In this document: positions 1 through 5,434 of the stretch, in pieces
Layout of the letters: each line of letters starts with the position of its first letter
Numbering within the stretch: position 1 is the first letter of the stretch
From: Rhodothermales bacterium
Lineage (GTDB): Bacteria; Bacteroidota; Rhodothermia; Rhodothermales; UBA10348
Direction: 5' to 3'
Assembly (NCBI GenBank): GCA_013003255.1
Contig: JABDJZ010000438.1
Span: 1 to 5,434, forward strand
Length of the DNA stretch: 5,434 nucleotides
Notes under the pieces: model-generated
The model's database searches: none
What the model saw: the letters and a program-made list of their open reading frames with translations, nothing else
What the model was told of the DNA's origin: nothing
Translations under genes and position numbers: made by a program

Positions 1-1140
1 GCCCAGATCATAGTGCTCGGCCTGGATGACCCCGGGCACGGGCTGAGCGGTCATCAGGTAGGGACCCTGTGAGCAGGTGCCTACGGTCAGGGCCGAAGTC
101 GAACTCCATGCCTCACCACCAAGGTTGTCGATTCCGCGGGCGCGCAGGTTGTAGCAGCCCTCGGCCACGGCTTCGACAGCGAGTTCATAGGGGGCTTCGG
201 TGTCCTCGCCCAGCAGTGCATCGCCTGCGTAGAACTGCAAACGAGAGATGAGGCCGTCCGCATCCGTCGCAGTTGCCGCAAGTGTCAGGTCCGATCCGGG
301 CGATGCCGATGCACCATCCGCCGGCGAATCCAGCGATACCGTGGGCTCCGCGTTTTCCGACTGGTAGACCCGGATGTAATCAATCTCCATGGATTGCGGG
401 AAGGTGGTGTTCGATGGATCACCCCCCGCGCCGCCAACGGCTACGTTCACCAGCAGGTGGAACTCCTGATCAAAGGGCGCGGGGAATCGCGCCTCCGTGG
501 TGTACCAGTCGCGGGCCGTGTGATACAGGTTGCCGTCCACATACCAGCGCATCTCGCCCGGCACCCACTCAATGGCAAAGTCGTGGAAAGACCGGGAGAA
601 GTCACGGACGGGAAGCGTGTAGGAGCCGCCCTTGAAGGTATTTCGAGGCGATTCGCCTCCATAGTGGAGGGTGCCGTGGACCGTGCCCGGGTCGTTGCCG
701 AACACCTCGAGAATGTCGATCTCACCGCTGGCCGCCCAGCCGCCATAGACGTCGGCCTCGGGCAGCATCCAGACCGCCGGCCAATACCCCGAGCCGCGAG
801 GCATCTTGGCCCTGAGCTCAATGCGACCGTACTTGAAGGCGGCCTTGCCCAGCGTTCTCAGGCGGGAGGAGGTGTAAGACCGCCCGCCCTCATCTTCCCG
901 GCGCGCCTCGATTCTAAGTGTGCCGCCATCGACGATGGTGTTTGCGTCCGTGTAGTACTGCTCCTCGCCGTTGCCCCACCCGCAAAGGTCCGGGCAGCCG
1001 TCACCGATCTGGTAGGTCCACTTGGCGGCATCTACTTCGGTGCCGTCGAACTCATCGGCCCAGACCAGTTGCCAGTCCTGGGCGGAGGCTGGGAGGGTCA
1101 CCAGGAGGCCGAATAGGAAGGGGAGTAAGGTCCGGGCCAT
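1..1140 (-). CDS. Secreted GH16 endo-beta-glucanase (laminarinase-like), with Ig-like domain and start of a CBM6-like module; 3' end outside window
   Basis: Translating the minus strand from the ATG at 1140 gives 380 residues with no stop before the window edge, so the gene is C-terminally incomplete here. Residues 1-20 are a signal peptide (MARTLLPFLFGLLVTLPASA, cleavage probably before QDW). Residues 22-260 are a complete GH16 domain with GWGNGEEQYYT (54-64), FKYGRIELRAKMPRGSGYWP (102-121), and the active-site motif EIDILE. By family knowledge E140 is the nucleophile, D142 the assisting acid and E145 the acid/base; GTLHY (156-160) and the closing MEIDYIRVYQ also fit. The GWGN/EIDILE pattern resembles bacterial laminarinases (GH16_3, endo-1,3-beta-glucanase), but other beta-glucan substrates remain possible. 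Residues 266-356 look like a bacterial Ig-like (Big_7-type) domain, with Cys329 and Cys356 as a possible disulfide. Residues 361-380, including PVPGVIQAEHYDLG, match the start of a CBM6-type module. A T9SS tail would be expected beyond the edge. An in-frame upstream ATG at 1266 would add 42 residues and bury the signal peptide, so 1140 is preferred. No Shine-Dalgarno sequence is visible. Confidence 0.93.
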   Translation of the reverse strand, partial: MARTLLPFLFGLLVTLPASAQDWQLVWADEFDGTEVDAAKWTYQIGDGCPDLCGWGNGEEQYYTDANTIVDGGTLRIEARREDEGGRSYTSSRLRTLGKAAFKYGRIELRAKMPRGSGYWPAVWMLPEADVYGGWAASGEIDILEVFGNDPGTVHGTLHYGGESPRNTFKGGSYTLPVRDFSRSFHDFAIEWVPGEMRWYVDGNLYHTARDWYTTEARFPAPFDQEFHLLVNVAVGGAGGDPSNTTFPQSMEIDYIRVYQSENAEPTVSLDSPADGASASPGSDLTLAATATDADGLISRLQFYAGDALLGEDTEAPYELAVEAVAEGCYNLRARGIDNLGGEAWSSTSALTVGTCSQGPYLMTAQPVPGVIQAEHYDLG

Positions 1141-1278
1141 CGCAGCAGAAGGAGGGTGAGCGTCAAGACTGGTCTCGTACTGCCGAATCCCATGACTGGT
1201 TCGAGCCGCTTGACGCCGGAGCGCCTGCAGTGCCGGGTTCCGCTCGCCCGGATCTCGAACGTTCATGTACCCGGGTGA
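1141..1278. other. Intergenic gap between the small T9SS protein gene and the GH16 gene
   Basis: This 138-base gap has no recognisable gene. I looked on the minus strand for a Bacteroidota-type -7 element (TAnnTTTG) and for sigma70-like boxes correctly spaced from 1140, and found neither. It holds a loose 5-bp hairpin (arms 1233-1237 and 1247-1251) inside a 7-bp inverted repeat (1199-1205 and 1254-1260), without a T-run, so a classical intrinsic terminator is not supported. The gap is an exact multiple of three and contains no stop in the GH16 frame. It presumably carries the GH16 promoter and 5' leader, unless the three genes are co-transcribed. Confidence 0.6.
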
Positions 1279-1797
1279 CTACCGCGCCACGGCGACGAGC
1301 CTGGAGAACCGTCGTCCATCCGAATTCAGCTCAATGATATAGCTCCCGGATCCGAATCGAGCGGCATCCCAGACCAGGGCGTGACGTCCCGCATCAAAGG
1401 GTTCATCCGCGAGGATCGCCACAACACGTCCGACCAGGTCAACCACACGGACACGTACCGAAGAGGGGACCGGCAGATCGAAGCTCACGGTGGTCGTGCT
1501 GCTGAACGGATTTGGGTAGGCTGATCGGAGCGAGAACTCCGTTGGCAGTTCGCTGTCGCTCGGGACAATCCCGACGCCGGAGAACGGCGATTGCACGGCC
1601 GCCACCAATCGTCCGGCGGCGTCATAGTCGTAGGTGGTCGTCAGGTTGTTCTCCCATTCCGCCTCAATGAGGCGCCCTGCCGCATCGTAGTCGTATGAGA
1701 CCGAGTAGGTCACGGCCGGAGGTATGGCTTGACCGGCTGCGGAGGCCGTGAAGGTCAGCAGGAAGGCAAGCAGAACGGAGGGTTTCAAATACTTCAT
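1279..1797 (-). CDS. Small secreted protein: signal peptide + two YD repeats + T9SS type A C-terminal sorting domain
   Basis: A 172-residue protein starting at the ATG at 1797 and ending at TAG. Residues 1-24 form a signal peptide (MKYLKPSVLLAFLLTFTASA, with cleavage possible after A20 or A24). Two YD repeats follow, YDYDAAGRL at 35-43 and 56-64, with the usual 21-residue spacing. After a short linker, residues 83-172 match the T9SS type A sorting/FlgD-like beta-sandwich tail: LPTEFSL, YPNPF (94-98), a VRVRVVDLVGRVV strand, DAGRHALVWD and SGSYIIEL. In T9SS bacteria this tail directs outer-membrane translocation and surface attachment or release. The protein has almost nothing between export signal and sorting tail except the YD pair, which is unusual. 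The start follows the RHS stop by 8 bases, suggesting translational coupling. Non-ATG in-frame starts at 1836 (TTG) and 1803 (GTG) would overlap or abut the RHS gene and place extra residues before the signal peptide, so ATG 1797 is chosen. Its role is unknown: partner of the RHS protein, internally deleted RHS paralogue, or remnant tail. Confidence 0.9.
   Translation of the reverse strand: MKYLKPSVLLAFLLTFTASAAGQAIPPAVTYSVSYDYDAAGRLIEAEWENNLTTTYDYDAAGRLVAAVQSPFSGVGIVPSDSELPTEFSLRSAYPNPFSSTTTVSFDLPVPSSVRVRVVDLVGRVVAILADEPFDAGRHALVWDAARFGSGSYIIELNSDGRRFSRLVAVAR
1606..1695 (-). repeat. Two tandem YD repeats in the small T9SS protein
   Basis: Both copies encode YDYDAAGRL and lie 21 residues apart, the usual YD period. 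Their third codon positions differ extensively (TACGACTACGATGCGGCAGG versus TACGACTATGACGCCGCCGG), so the copies are conserved at protein level rather than freshly duplicated. The same YDAAGRL core occurs twice in the upstream RHS protein. Confidence 0.85.
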
Positions 1798-1805
1798 GAT
1801 CACGG

Positions 1806-2510
1806 TTATTTGGGCACCGGGGTGCCGAAGAGCCAACTGCCGGCGCTCATCCCTATGTCTCCGATCGAGATGACTGGAATCGGAACAAGATTCTCAAGCC
1901 CCTTGATCAGGAACCGCGTGCCCTCGACCCCGAGGTCCAGGGTGTGCCTCCACTGCTCGTTCTCAAGTCGGTCATTGAAGAGATCCTGCGCCTGCTTGAC
2001 GCGCCTTTGAAATTCTTCCCTCGTGATTGTGCCTCTCTTGAGAAGCCGAGACAGGTTCCGGACCGTGTTGTCAAATGAACGGTTGGCTGATTGCAGTGCC
2101 CGGTCAAAGTCGGAGTCTACCTTGTCAAATCGCCCCTTTGCTTCGTAAGCAGCGAGAGCAACACCCGCGATTGTCGCGGCGTTGCCCACGTTTCCCGCGA
2201 GCTTTCCTCCCTTCTTGACATCCTTGGCCTCCTGCGCGAGCACTCGCGCCTTGGTGGCCGCATTTGCCGCGCCCCGGGCATCACCTGCCTGCGTGAGGCG
2301 AGACAGGTCCCGCGCGGCATCGACAACATCGCCCCGTAGAGCGCGGTGCAGGCCTCCGTTTGGCGTGGTCCCCTTGATGCCGTCCAGGAAGCCTTTGATC
2401 CCGGAGTTGCCCAACCCGTTGGCAGCCGCGTCGGTCCAGAATCCAGCGGCCGAGAAGGTACCCGTGAGGCCGCTGAGAAAATCGCTGGAGGCGTCTGCGC
2501 TCGCGGCGTC
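1806..2510 (-). other. Variable C-terminal region of the RHS protein: unassigned, helix-rich, lower GC
   Basis: These 234 residues after the core match no toxin motif I recognise: no HNH or His-Me finger, deaminase, ADP-ribosyltransferase or protease signature. Visible parts in order are a polar Ala/Ser/Asp linker; a Gly-rich segment (GLGNSGIKGFLDGIKG); amphipathic helices (VVDAARDLSRLTQAGDARGA onward); a Gly/Ala-rich hydrophobic stretch AGNVGNAATIAGVALAAY; charged helices containing LLKRGTITREEFQRR, reminiscent of the SHOCT pattern (L-x-x-G-x-I-T-x-E-E-F); and a hydrophobic end (LVPIPVISIGDIGMSAGSWL). A membrane-active or structural role is possible but unproven. Hand-counted GC is about 55% over 1861-2160, against about 64% over 4381-4680. 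Confidence 0.65.
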
Positions 2511-5434
2511 CTTCGGCTTCGTACCGCCAGGATCAATGAACCGGACGGGATTCTGGGCTGCGTACCCATACTGGTCCAGTGCCTTGGGGTCCAGAATGTC
2601 CTTCACCGGCTCGGGTGAAAGGAAGCGCGCGCTTGTGGCGTCGTACACCCGCAGGCCCATCCGGTAGAGCGTTGACCCCGGAATCGTGGTTACCCCATGC
2701 ATTCCCGCAAAAAGAAAGGGGGAATCAATACTCCCCGACTGGCCAACGATGCGTCCGTAAGCATCGAAGGCCCAAGCCGCGACCACGGCGCCGCTATCAT
2801 CCGTCAGGATGGTGGCGTTTCCCATCTCGTCGAAGTGGAAGAATTGCCGGGCGCTGTCCGCGTGGGCCACCCGGTAAAGTGGTCGTCCAGAAGGGGTATA
2901 AACGTACCGCCACCGGTCGACGCCCTCACCAATGCTCGCGATAGTCGCGACGTCGGTGAGATAGGACGTTCCAGTTGGCACCTGATTGAGGGCAGTGAGC
3001 GATCCAAAGGAATCATACTCCAGGACCGTCGTCCCAACCGCCGTCAGACGGCCCTGTCCATCGAAGCTGTAGTCTCCCCGCGTATCCTGAACCCGCCGGC
3101 CACCAATGTCATAGGCAAACTCCATCGAGCGACCGTCAGCATTGAGGGCGGTATTGAAGGCAGCCGGAACTCGGTTCACTTCCACCGGAAGAGTCCGATC
3201 TGCAGAGGTCACGTTACCCAGACCATCGCGGGCAACATGTGTCGAACTCAAGACCGCCTCGGCCTTTGATTCCTCAATGGACGCAACCAGGCCGTCCGCG
3301 TCCCTGGAAATTTCCGTGGTGACGTCGTTCGGGCGGCTGATTGAAGCAAGGCCTCCATCCGAACCGTAGCTGAACACAGTCTCGCCGCCAACCCAGTCGC
3401 GAACCGTGACGAGACGGCCAGCCTGATCATACGTGTACTCTACAGCTTCAGAGCCAGGCCATGTCTGGCGCGTGAGCTGTCCGTCAGTGGCCCGTTCGGC
3501 CACGAACTCGTTGGCAGACATGACGTCGCCCCGGGAATTCAGTGTCAGGGTCACGTCAGCGGCCCCAACAAGCCGGCCAGCCGCGTCGTACGAAAAGGAT
3601 CTGGATGTGCCGTCGCCAAACGATTCGGATAGCACCCGACCAGCGGCATCGAGGGTCCTCTCCGTCCTGCCAAGCGGACCGGCCAGAGCCGCGACATTCC
3701 CGCGCGGGTCATACTCTACCGTCCATGAAGTCCCTGTCGGTGAGGTCCAACCGGTGGGGCGCCCGGACACGTCGTAGCTCCTCGACCAGGTGCTCCCGAT
3801 GCCGTCGATGACCTCAGTGACCTGGCCCCACGCATTGTGGACGTATTCGGCCATACTGCCGTCGGGCAAGGTGATGCCAGTAATTCCACCCGTCGCCGAA
3901 CGTGAGATGGATGTCGTCCCCCCGTTCGGATCGTCCACCGAAATGCGCGCGCCGAGCGCGTTCAGCGTAAAGCTTGTCGACCGACCGGTTGGCGACGTTG
4001 CCATCACCACGTTTCCGGCTGCGTCCAGGCTCTGCGACATACTGCGGGCACCAAAGGACGCGCCCGTCAACAGGCCGGCTTCGCTTCGGGAGAACGCAAT
4101 CTGCGAGCCATCCGGACGCGTGCTGCCCGTCATTCGGCCAAGCGCGTCGTACGAATACATGTGAGAGCCACCCCGGCCGTTGGAAATCTCGACGGCATCT
4201 CCCATTTGGTTGTAGCGCACCGTTGTGGTCAGGCCGGCAGGGTCGGTTAAGGACGTCAGGCGTCCCATGCCGTCCCAGGCAAACGATGTTTGTCCTCCCA
4301 GAGCGTCCGTTACTGAGGTCACATTGCCATCCGTGTCGTACGCGTAAGTGGTGACTATACCAGTCTCATCCGTTTCGGAAATAAGGCGCCCCGCGGCATC
4401 GTACTGCATGGTCTGGGTGCCGCCTCCGGGGTGAGACACCAGCGTGATTCTCCCCTGAGCGTCCCGTCCATATGTGGTCCGATCGCCCATCTCGTTTGTA
4501 CTTCCCGCCAGCACTCCGCCGCCGTCATACTCGAATCCCGTCGAGCCACCGAGTGGGTTTGTCGCGCTTGTCAGCAGGCCCTGGCCATCGTATTCGTAGA
4601 CGAACGTTCCGCCGCCAGGGGCCTCGTACCCGGTGACCCTTCCGCTCGCGTCGTAGGTATACGTTGTGGACTGCCCGTCCGGGTAGGTTACCCGAGACAC
4701 TTGTGGCATGGCGACACCCGCGATCTCCAGGGTGGTGTAGGCTATGTCAACCGCGCCACCGTCGACCCCGGTGAGGGTCACGGGAAGGCCGGAGTCTGGG
4801 TCCAGTGTTCGGGATGTGGTCCCGTCGATGCTCTCAACCGAAGTTCTGCCGACTTCCCCCTGAGTGAGATTCACCACGCTACCATCCTGGAGAGTCATGG
4901 AGGTCAGGCGGCCGTTGTCATCATGCCGATAACTGGCCGTCGTTCCGTCCGGATGGAGCACCGTCGTACCTTCGGTACCGTAGGTGAACTCCGTAAGGTT
5001 ACCCAGGGCGTCGGCCTGAGTCCGGACCCTCCCGAGTTCGTCGAAGGCCTGGGTAGTTCTGGACACCCCCGAAGGCAAAAGCCGTTGTGTAAGCAGTCCG
5101 GAAATGACGCCGCTGTCATACAGATAGTCCACATCGATTCCACCTGCGTAGGTAACCGTGGCGAGCAAGCCGTTTTGGTAGTCGAAGCTCACGGTCTGAC
5201 CCCCGCCCGAGATGCTCGCAATCAGGCCGCCGGACCAGGAAATCGAGAGGGAATTCCCGAAGGCATCGGATACAGTAGTGAGATCTCCGCCGGACCATGA
5301 GAAATCGATTGTTTGTCCGTTCTGATGCCGTTCCCGAAGCTCTCCGTTTCGGAACACAAGGACAGAACCCTCTGCGAGATGACCGAACGAAAAACGGTCG
5401 CCCTGCTGAACGAGTACGAACGGACCGTTTGGAC
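1806..5434 (-). CDS. RHS/YD-repeat protein with RHS-associated core and unknown variable C-terminal tip; 5' end outside window
   Basis: The frame is open from the right window edge to TAA at 1806-1808, giving 1208 visible residues (numbered here from the first full codon, 5432-5430). A GTG at 5357 is an internal valine rather than a credible start, because 25 codons with RHS-like sequence (FVLVQQGDRFSFGHLAEGS) precede it. About 30 degenerate YD repeats (for example YDAAGRL, YDALGRM, YDQAGRL) span roughly residues 39-815. The RHS-associated core covers about 843-970 and includes FDEMGNATILTDDSG, FDAYGRIVGQSG, LRVYDATSARFLSPEP and YGYAAQNPVRFIDPGG. By family knowledge YD/RHS proteins fold into a hollow beta-shell that can enclose a C-terminal effector. 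Residues 975-1208 are a helix-rich region I cannot assign. There is no T9SS sorting domain at the end. The N-terminus is missing, so the export route (signal peptide, PAAR or other) cannot be judged. A polymorphic toxin or a contact/adhesion protein are both possible. Confidence 0.92.
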   Translation of the reverse strand, partial: PNGPFVLVQQGDRFSFGHLAEGSVLVFRNGELRERHQNGQTIDFSWSGGDLTTVSDAFGNSLSISWSGGLIASISGGGQTVSFDYQNGLLATVTYAGGIDVDYLYDSGVISGLLTQRLLPSGVSRTTQAFDELGRVRTQADALGNLTEFTYGTEGTTVLHPDGTTASYRHDDNGRLTSMTLQDGSVVNLTQGEVGRTSVESIDGTTSRTLDPDSGLPVTLTGVDGGAVDIAYTTLEIAGVAMPQVSRVTYPDGQSTTYTYDASGRVTGYEAPGGGTFVYEYDGQGLLTSATNPLGGSTGFEYDGGGVLAGSTNEMGDRTTYGRDAQGRITLVSHPGGGTQTMQYDAAGRLISETDETGIVTTYAYDTDGNVTSVTDALGGQTSFAWDGMGRLTSLTDPAGLTTTVRYNQMGDAVEISNGRGGSHMYSYDALGRMTGSTRPDGSQIAFSRSEAGLLTGASFGARSMSQSLDAAGNVVMATSPTGRSTSFTLNALGARISVDDPNGGTTSISRSATGGITGITLPDGSMAEYVHNAWGQVTEVIDGIGSTWSRSYDVSGRPTGWTSPTGTSWTVEYDPRGNVAALAGPLGRTERTLDAAGRVLSESFGDGTSRSFSYDAAGRLVGAADVTLTLNSRGDVMSANEFVAERATDGQLTRQTWPGSEAVEYTYDQAGRLVTVRDWVGGETVFSYGSDGGLASISRPNDVTTEISRDADGLVASIEESKAEAVLSSTHVARDGLGNVTSADRTLPVEVNRVPAAFNTALNADGRSMEFAYDIGGRRVQDTRGDYSFDGQGRLTAVGTTVLEYDSFGSLTALNQVPTGTSYLTDVATIASIGEGVDRWRYVYTPSGRPLYRVAHADSARQFFHFDEMGNATILTDDSGAVVAAWAFDAYGRIVGQSGSIDSPFLFAGMHGVTTIPGSTLYRMGLRVYDATSARFLSPEPVKDILDPKALDQYGYAAQNPVRFIDPGGTKPKDAASADASSDFLSGLTGTFSAAGFWTDAAANGLGNSGIKGFLDGIKGTTPNGGLHRALRGDVVDAARDLSRLTQAGDARGAANAATKARVLAQEAKDVKKGGKLAGNVGNAATIAGVALAAYEAKGRFDKVDSDFDRALQSANRSFDNTVRNLSRLLKRGTITREEFQRRVKQAQDLFNDRLENEQWRHTLDLGVEGTRFLIKGLENLVPIPVISIGDIGMSAGSWLFGTPVPK
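2523..2906 (-). other. RHS repeat-associated core domain (within the RHS gene)
   Basis: This segment runs from RYVYTPSGRPLYRVAH to RFIDPGG and carries the hallmarks of the RHS-associated core: a YHFD-like FHFDEMGN stretch, a W-FDAYGR unit, FLFAGMHG, LYRMGLRVYDATSARFLSPEP and QYGYAAQNPVRFIDP. In studied RHS/TcC proteins the core ends in DPxGL and includes an aspartyl autoprotease that releases the C-terminal domain. Here the end reads DPGGT, so the leucine normally at the cleavage site is absent. Confidence 0.85.
2988..5318 (-). repeat. Degenerate YD-repeat array (about 30 copies, 20-21 residue period)
   Basis: Repeats follow the pattern Y/F-x-Y-D-x-x-G-x-(L/V)-(T/x)-x-(6 to 10 residues)-G-x-T. 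Examples are YDASGRVTGYEAPGGG, YDAAGRLISETDETG, YDALGRMTGSTRPDG, YDVSGRPTGWTSPTG and YDQAGRLVTVRDWVGG. Several units are degenerate, with the YD replaced (SRSEAG, TLNALG, VHNAWG, NSRG). On the plus strand the array shows as recurring variants of a GC-rich word around GTCGTA/GTCATA at about 60-63 base spacing. The copies are protein-level repeats with little exact nucleotide identity. Copy number was estimated by eye. Confidence 0.88.

Noticed and set aside
394..1116. A 240-residue open frame on the plus strand opposite the GH16 gene
   Set aside because: It is antisense to a gene with a full set of GH16 motifs, its translation resembles no family, and long antisense frames are expected in high-GC coding DNA.
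1199..1260. Inverted repeat (7-bp arms) enclosing a 5-bp GC hairpin, considered as a terminator after the small gene
   Set aside because: The arms are short, the outer pair is 48 bases apart, and no T-run follows on the minus strand, so it does not qualify as an intrinsic terminator.
1798..1836. TTG start at 1836 for the small secreted protein
   Set aside because: It would add 13 residues ahead of a textbook signal peptide and overlap the RHS end; ATG at 1797 gives a normal Met-Lys n-region.
4431..5300. A 289-residue open frame on the plus strand opposite the YD array
   Set aside because: Its apparent regularity mirrors the YD repeats read on the opposite strand; there is no signal sequence, known domain or ribosome site.
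2988..5318. Regularly spaced similar words on the plus strand, considered as a CRISPR-like or non-coding tandem array
   Set aside because: The period matches the 20-21 residue YD repeat, copies are degenerate at nucleotide level, and the frame is continuously open on the minus strand.
5355..5357. GTG at 5357 as the start of the RHS gene
   Set aside because: The same frame stays open with RHS-like residues to the window edge, and YD/RHS proteins normally have a long N-terminal part before this point, so the true start lies outside.

Overview
The window suggests a high-GC, free-living member of the Bacteroidota/Rhodothermota (Rhodothermales-like, probably marine). The main clues are a C-terminal type IX secretion (T9SS) sorting domain with a YPNPF motif, a secreted GH16 laminarinase-type glucanase built as catalytic domain + Ig-like domain + carbohydrate-binding module, the absence of clear Shine-Dalgarno sequences, and coding GC of about 60-64%. 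The lineage is an inference from family features; no marker gene is present.

All recognisable genes lie on the minus strand and read right to left. From 5434 down to 1806 is a long RHS/YD-repeat protein whose 5' end lies outside the window. It has about 30 YD repeats, then an RHS-associated core, then a 234-residue helix-rich C-terminal region of unknown function and lower GC. Only 8 bases after its stop, a 172-residue secreted protein starts (1797-1279). It consists of a signal peptide, two YD repeats and a T9SS type A sorting domain. After a 138-base gap comes a GH16 endo-glucanase gene (1140 to 1), which runs off the left edge just as a CBM6-like module begins.

The RHS gene and the small gene look like a translationally linked pair. 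The long protein carries the YD/RHS shell and a variable tip but ends without a sorting domain; the short one carries a matching YD motif plus an export signal and a T9SS sorting domain. Whether the short protein is a trans-acting partner, an internally deleted paralogue, or the remnant of an ancestral tail cannot be settled from the window. The GH16 gene is probably a separate polysaccharide-degradation function. The plus strand shows no convincing gene: its open frames are antisense shadows of the three genes.
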